A stretch of DNA of 64,000 bases from Callipepla californica brunnescens (Eukaryota > Chordata > Aves > Galliformes > Odontophoridae): NCBI GenBank assembly GCA_023055505.1, contig JALIRH010000118.1:868001-932000 (forward strand), given 5' to 3'. Position 1 is the stretch's first letter, and every line of letters starts with the position of its first letter. Shown piece after piece: positions 59,301 through 64,000 of the stretch. The notes beneath the pieces are model-generated. The model was not told the DNA's origin. It searched no databases and saw only the letters and a program-made list of their open reading frames with translations. The translations under genes were made by a program, and so were the position numbers.

Positions 59301-59770
59301 GCTGAATTGCTGCATTGCTTTCAGTGAATGCAGAAGTCACAGGGAAGCAGATGATATAGCTTTATGAAGGTCCTTTGTGAATAGTGTTTGAATTGATGTA
59401 GTGACAGAACCATGGCTCAAGGAACCTTCCTCTACACCACAATCCCCTGGCTCTGACGAAGAACATGCCAGCACTGGAGCTGCTGGTCTCAGCAAGTGAC
59501 TGATCAGAGGGGCCTAGTCCCTCTTTGTTCTCCTGGCTGTGCCTCTGATCACATTGCCCAAGGTGCTGCTGCCCTCAGTGCTGCCAGGACACTGTGGGGG
59601 CTCCCACCTCTTGCAGCCCCCAGGACCCTAGAGACATTCTTGTAGCTTTGCCCTGGGAAGGCAGGCCCAGCCTGGATCACCACTGGTTCTCTGCATTTGT
59701 TCCCATCAGACATAACTAGGCTCCTTCTTGCCCATTCCAGACTGTCAGTCCCTCTGGGCAGAAGCTTTGC
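59301..59770. other. GC-richer stretch, possibly CR1 5' region
   Basis: Notably more GC-rich than the surroundings ('ctcctggctgtgcctctgat', 'cagcccccaggaccctagag'), contiguous with antisense CR1 and in the position of a CR1 5' region, but without words I can assign firmly. Confidence 0.4.
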
Positions 59771-60520
59771 CCTTCATGATATTGACTTTCAATACCTAGA
59801 GGAGGTACTTATTGAGCCATATTTGAGGTATAATTGTTAAAGTTTACATATAGAAGTTGTTAGACTTGCTGAAATATTGGTGGTTTTTGCTAGGGCTGTT
59901 AGTGGATGTAGTGGGAAATTTGGACATGTTTACATGCTTTCTCATTGCCAGCTTACTGGAGGAAAAAGGGATAATATTCAACTATCATGGTTGTTCAGCA
60001 ACCACACCAAAGATACAGTGAGTCATATAAGAAATAAATAATATTTTTAGTTTTTATTACTTCCCCATGGAATCATGCAATACTTTATAAATTAGCCCTC
60101 ATTATTTTTTCACAAAAGATTTATAATGGAGCTCTAGCTACTGGATTGTCCCTTTAAATACAATGAACAATTATAAATCAAATTACAGAACTTAGATAAG
60201 CAAATTAATAATTTCCAAGCTTTCATCTCATATGAATTATGACGGTCCGTTTTGTCATGCAATGTTTCACTTAGAAACTCTTGCCAGGAAAATCTGCATC
60301 TTACTCTACAGTTCCAAGAAAGATGGCATTTTTCTAAATGGTCAAGGTTATAAATGATGATATTTCAATATCTTTGCTCCCTGTCTTTAGCCAAATAAAA
60401 ATTAAGCCTGGTAAGTTTTCAGATAGTTTCAATATTATTATTTTTAATTTTCTTATAGATCACAAAGTAGTTATCCAGAAATGACTTGTTTAAGGATGCA
60501 AACTGCAAACCACTGATTTT
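59771..60520. other. Intergenic, no feature seen
   Basis: AT-rich, no gene or repeat recognised. Confidence 0.55.
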
Positions 60521-60690
60521 TCCTCACAATGAAGGTGACAGAGCACTGGAAAAGGCTGCCCAGAGGGGTTGTGAAGTCATATTCTCTGGAGACATTCAAG
60601 ACCTTCCAGGACACCTACCTATGCAACCTGGTCTAGGGAGCTGTCTGGAAGTCCCTTCCAACCCCTAGCATTCTGTGATTCTTTGTGAAA
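60521..60690 (+). mobile_element. CR1 LINE 3' end (sense)
   Basis: 'tcacaatgaaggtgacagag', 'aaaggctgcccagaggggtt', 'gaagtcccttccaaccccta' and 'gcattctgtgattctttgtg'. The 60-codon frame here is CR1 text. Confidence 0.92.
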
Positions 60691-61199
60691 CTGATGAAAC
60701 AGGTACCATTTAAGAAGAACAAGTGAGTCAGGTACTTGTGCTCACAGATTCTTATACTTTAGCAAATTTTGCAGTATTTTCTGGATTATTTCTATCAAAA
60801 GAGAAAGACACACTGGGTATTTTTTAGAGAAGGTTCAGGTGTTTCTTTTCCTTTTGACCTCCCTGAATCCAGTGAAAATATGTAACACAGAGTTGGTTTG
60901 GCTTATAATCTCAGAAAACAGTCAGTTTTCAACAAACACCTTAACCAGCCTCTGACTGTTCACCCAACACCTGCTCAGATTCTGTCTAGCCCACAGCTGT
61001 AAGGCTAAGATCAAATGTATGCTGGCAGCAGTATCATTCGGTCAAAGTGGGAGCAACACATAAGCAGGACACAATGGACAGGAAAGGCTAAAGTTCATTA
61101 AGTACCTGTTATCACCTGCATCTCAATGTCTCCTGCAGCCATTACCCTTGAATGAATTATCTGTCACCTTCTTTGGGACAGTGACTCATAGACATGGTG
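60691..61199. other. Intergenic, no feature seen
   Basis: No gene or repeat recognised. Confidence 0.5.
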
Positions 61200-62085
61200 T
61201 AGGCCATGGGTGCCCAACCTTCAGGCTTGCTTGGGCTGCACTGAGTGAAAAGGAACTGTCTTGGACTGCATATAAAAAATATAAAATAGTTAATGTCTAT
61301 AAGTAAAGAAACTTCATTTGTTTTTTAACGTTTTTAAAACAAACAAACAAAAAAAGAGCAAAAAAGCATAAAACTGGTTAACTTTGTTTTTGTGAAGCTA
61401 ATGGATCAGTCTGGTTGAGTGGAAGTGGTTGAAGTTCTTAGTAAGATCTCAAGGTATTCCTCAAATATTTTTGTTGAAAATTTACTCTTCCTTTGCTGCA
61501 TCGTTGAAAACTTTTGTTCAGAGGCTTGAGTATGAAACAAGGAATATTTTTCTCTAGTAAGACAGTTCTAATAAAAATGTAATATGGAGATTGTTAAGTT
61601 GAATGTACAATTGCAACTCCATACATTCCATCTGAAAATTCACATGTAATGTGTTTATGTTGACAGAGAATGGAGTCATGGAGTTGCAAATATAACAAAA
61701 CAAAACAAAACAAAAAAAGATTTCTTTGTCAATCTTGAAAGCTATTCTCAAATTACTTTACCAAAACAGAAAGCACGGCTGCATATTTTTTCTTTTTACA
61801 GGACAGTGTTTAGCCAGTGTATCATAATGCATGGAATTATTTGCCATCACTTGAATCAGGCTTGCACTGAGCCCTCCCCATGTCCTAGTTTCAGCTCAGA
61901 CAGTACCAAACTCACCTGGATGTTTGTTTATTGCTGAGTGATGGGAGTGCACCTGGGGTTGGGCTGAGCTGCTCAGAGGGGAAGAGCCACTACCATGATG
62001 GTGAGGGACAGAGGGCGAACTGCAGTATGGGCTGTGCTGGGCCATATGCAGCCCACAGGTTGGATGTGCCTTGTGTAAACCAAAC
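61200..62085. mobile_element. Possible hAT-like DNA transposon remnant, about 0.9 kb
   Basis: The left edge (GGTGCCCAACCTTCAGGC, about 61208) and the complement of the right edge (GGCACATCCAACCTGTGGGC, about 62055-62074) form an imperfect terminal inverted repeat. Both are followed inward by 'gggctgcac/ggccca'-type text, the style of vertebrate hAT/Charlie elements. Flanks show similar but not identical bases (tggtgtagg and ttgtgtaaa), possibly a decayed 8-bp duplication. No intact transposase is present. The family name is inferred from memory of termini only. Confidence 0.45.
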
Positions 62086-64000
62086 ATTTAAGCTGGAAAG
62101 TTGAAATGAATCAGCTCAACCAAAAGGCCTTGAAGGAAAACCAGCAGAAGCCAGACTACTTAATGCTTCCTGGTGTGATACAGAGCTGCCTGCACCATGA
62201 TGGAGGAGGAAGGATTAGCACTCTAACGTGCATAGAAAACAATTTTGGTCGTAAGTAGGTTGCATACAAATTGAAAATTTATGTTTTGTGAACCATAGAT
62301 TAGAGAATTCATGAGTTAGAAGCCTCACGAGTTAAGTGAAGAATTAGTGAGTTCATGTGTTAAGCTAGATTTTTACAAAGGGGATTCATCCTTTATTTGG
62401 ATTGATGTAGATGGGGGTTTGTTTTGTTTTGTTTTTAATTTTCTTTCTTAATGAGTTCATAAAATAAATTGTAATCAACAGAAGATGTTGTCCTGTAAAT
62501 TTAAGAGATCCAAATGAACCATGACACCAGATCATTAATTTATGTTATGCACTGACTCTGAAGCACATGTAATTGTTGACTACTATCCACTGATCCCTAA
62601 AACTAACAGTGTTTAAGAAGATGGGGACAATAAACTGCAAAAGCTCTACAAATAAAGGTTCTTGGTTTTTTCTTTGGACAGTTTTTTCTAGTGTTAACTG
62701 TCACTTGGTTAAAAATAGCCAACATAGGTAAATTGCTTTTCTGAAAGTAAGAAATTCACATAAATTGATCTAGACAGAGGAAGGCATCCACAGGAACTAA
62801 AATCCAAAACTGATATCAGAGAATGGATTTCTAGAATCCATTTCATAATTCTGAAGCGGGCAAGTGTCCTGTGAAACTACTAGAGTCTCTCTGAAAGTAA
62901 ACATAGTGAAATACAGACTCTTAAAAAGCAAAATCCTCTGGGAAAAAGCAGGTGACAATCTTATGCTTCCATATTTCATTTTATTTTTTTTTTAATCAAA
63001 ACAGCATATATGTTCCTGAAAATAAGGAAGGGATGAAAGGAAAGCAGTAACATAGATTCAGCAAGTTTTCTCCTGTTTTTACCCTCCCTTTTCAAAGGTG
63101 CAATTTCTGATGTCGCAGACTACACTTCAGAGAAGAAATATGGTTCATAGAACCATTGGATGTGAATGCTCAGTTTTAGGAGCACCTGGATTAAGTGTAG
63201 ACAGATTAGGTGTATATTTCATGATATGGCTAATTTCAGAGTCAGGGAAGAAGTAAGCAGACTCTTTATGAGGTCATCTGTTATAAATGTATTTAATATA
63301 TGAAGTCTATTTCTGTAATATAAATAAATTTGGAACATTCATCCAGAAATCGTTGTTTCTTTCTAACATTAATACACATTAATTAAAGTAACAACTTCTG
63401 GGGAAAAATACAATATATTAGAAAGTAAGAATACAATTCTAAAAAAAATCATCTTTGGCTACTGACCAGATTATGATGTATCAGAATTTTGTGTGTAACT
63501 GAAATCTCAGCATTATTGACACTGTTGTGCTTTGCTAGTACATTTTTAATGACTTTGAAGACCTTTCATAGGAACATCATCAATAATATAACAAAAATCA
63601 TAAAACCATGACAGTGTTCCGTGAGGTCATTGCGTTCTATGTATTTCTGTTACTCCCTAAGTATCATATTGATAAGCATCAGAAGAAATATTTGAAATAC
63701 TTGATGTTTTTTCACAATCCGTATAATCCAGTTCATTACCCCATTCATCTTCACACTCACATACATTGTTGCTGAGCTTTGGAAGCAATAATTGTTAAAG
63801 AATCTTTGGAAAATCAGTGACGTTTATGAGTGGCAAATGAAAGCTAGGATTTCATAAGATTTTCTGAAGATAACTTTAGACTATTTTCAAAGTGCTGTAG
63901 TGCTATATATATGAAGTTAATTACATCTCAGCCTTCGTTGGGTTGGGGCCTAAAGATAAAGGACCATCTGGTAGATTTTATTACTTATCATACTATCTTT
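62086..64000. other. Intergenic, no feature seen
   Basis: AT-rich to the window's end, with a (GTTTT)n-like run near 62418-62433. No gene, RNA gene or repeat family recognised. Confidence 0.55.

Noticed and set aside
1..64000. CRISPR arrays, bacterial operons, riboswitches and tRNA/rRNA genes
   Set aside because: The window is avian nuclear DNA by its repeats; no regularly spaced repeats or tRNA/rRNA text were seen.

Overview
The window is AT-rich vertebrate DNA with no recognisable host gene. It carries about twenty fragments of CR1, the dominant LINE of birds and other sauropsids, recognisable by 3' ends of the (ATTCTGTG)n type and by reverse-transcriptase text in either orientation. It also holds a ~500 bp mariner-type element that I recognise as a Galluhop-like derivative, two LTRs of one avian LTR family, and an avian-type endogenous retrovirus. 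Together these point to a bird, most probably a galliform such as chicken. That identification rests on repeat families; no database search was possible.

Layout. 1-27753 is intergenic sequence with scattered CR1 pieces: a nested pair near 6.1-7.5 kb, a long antisense copy at 10.6-12.3 kb, and a CR1 split by an LTR near 15 kb. 27754-32172 is a young, defective provirus on the + strand. 32173-33353 is unassigned, with a diverged tandem repeat. 33354-34860 is a cluster of antisense CR1 pieces. 34861-64000 is again intergenic, with CR1 copies, a second LTR inside a CR1 (41.4-41.9 kb), the Galluhop-like element (52.1-52.6 kb), a G-rich purine tract (54.1-54.2 kb), a long antisense CR1 reaching its 5' part (57.1-59.3 kb) and a possible hAT-like DNA transposon (61.2-62.1 kb).

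The provirus is the main object. Its two 435 bp LTRs look identical by eye. It has a tRNA-Lys-type primer binding site, a betaretrovirus-like gag, a short scrap of reverse transcriptase fused in frame to gag, a scrap that may be the end of integrase, and an env whose transmembrane subunit has the alpharetrovirus layout (furin site, Cys-flanked internal fusion loop, CX6CC). Protease, most of reverse transcriptase, RNase H and nearly all of integrase are deleted, and env has frame changes and a stop. It cannot replicate on its own. Its most unusual feature is that 151 bp of env tail plus polypurine tract precede the 5' LTR, where host DNA should be. This suggests a truncated tandem provirus, aberrant plus-strand priming, or an assembly artefact.

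There is no operon or host pathway to describe. Long stretches outside the listed elements show no coding sequence, RNA gene or repeat that I can identify, although single small exons cannot be excluded by eye.
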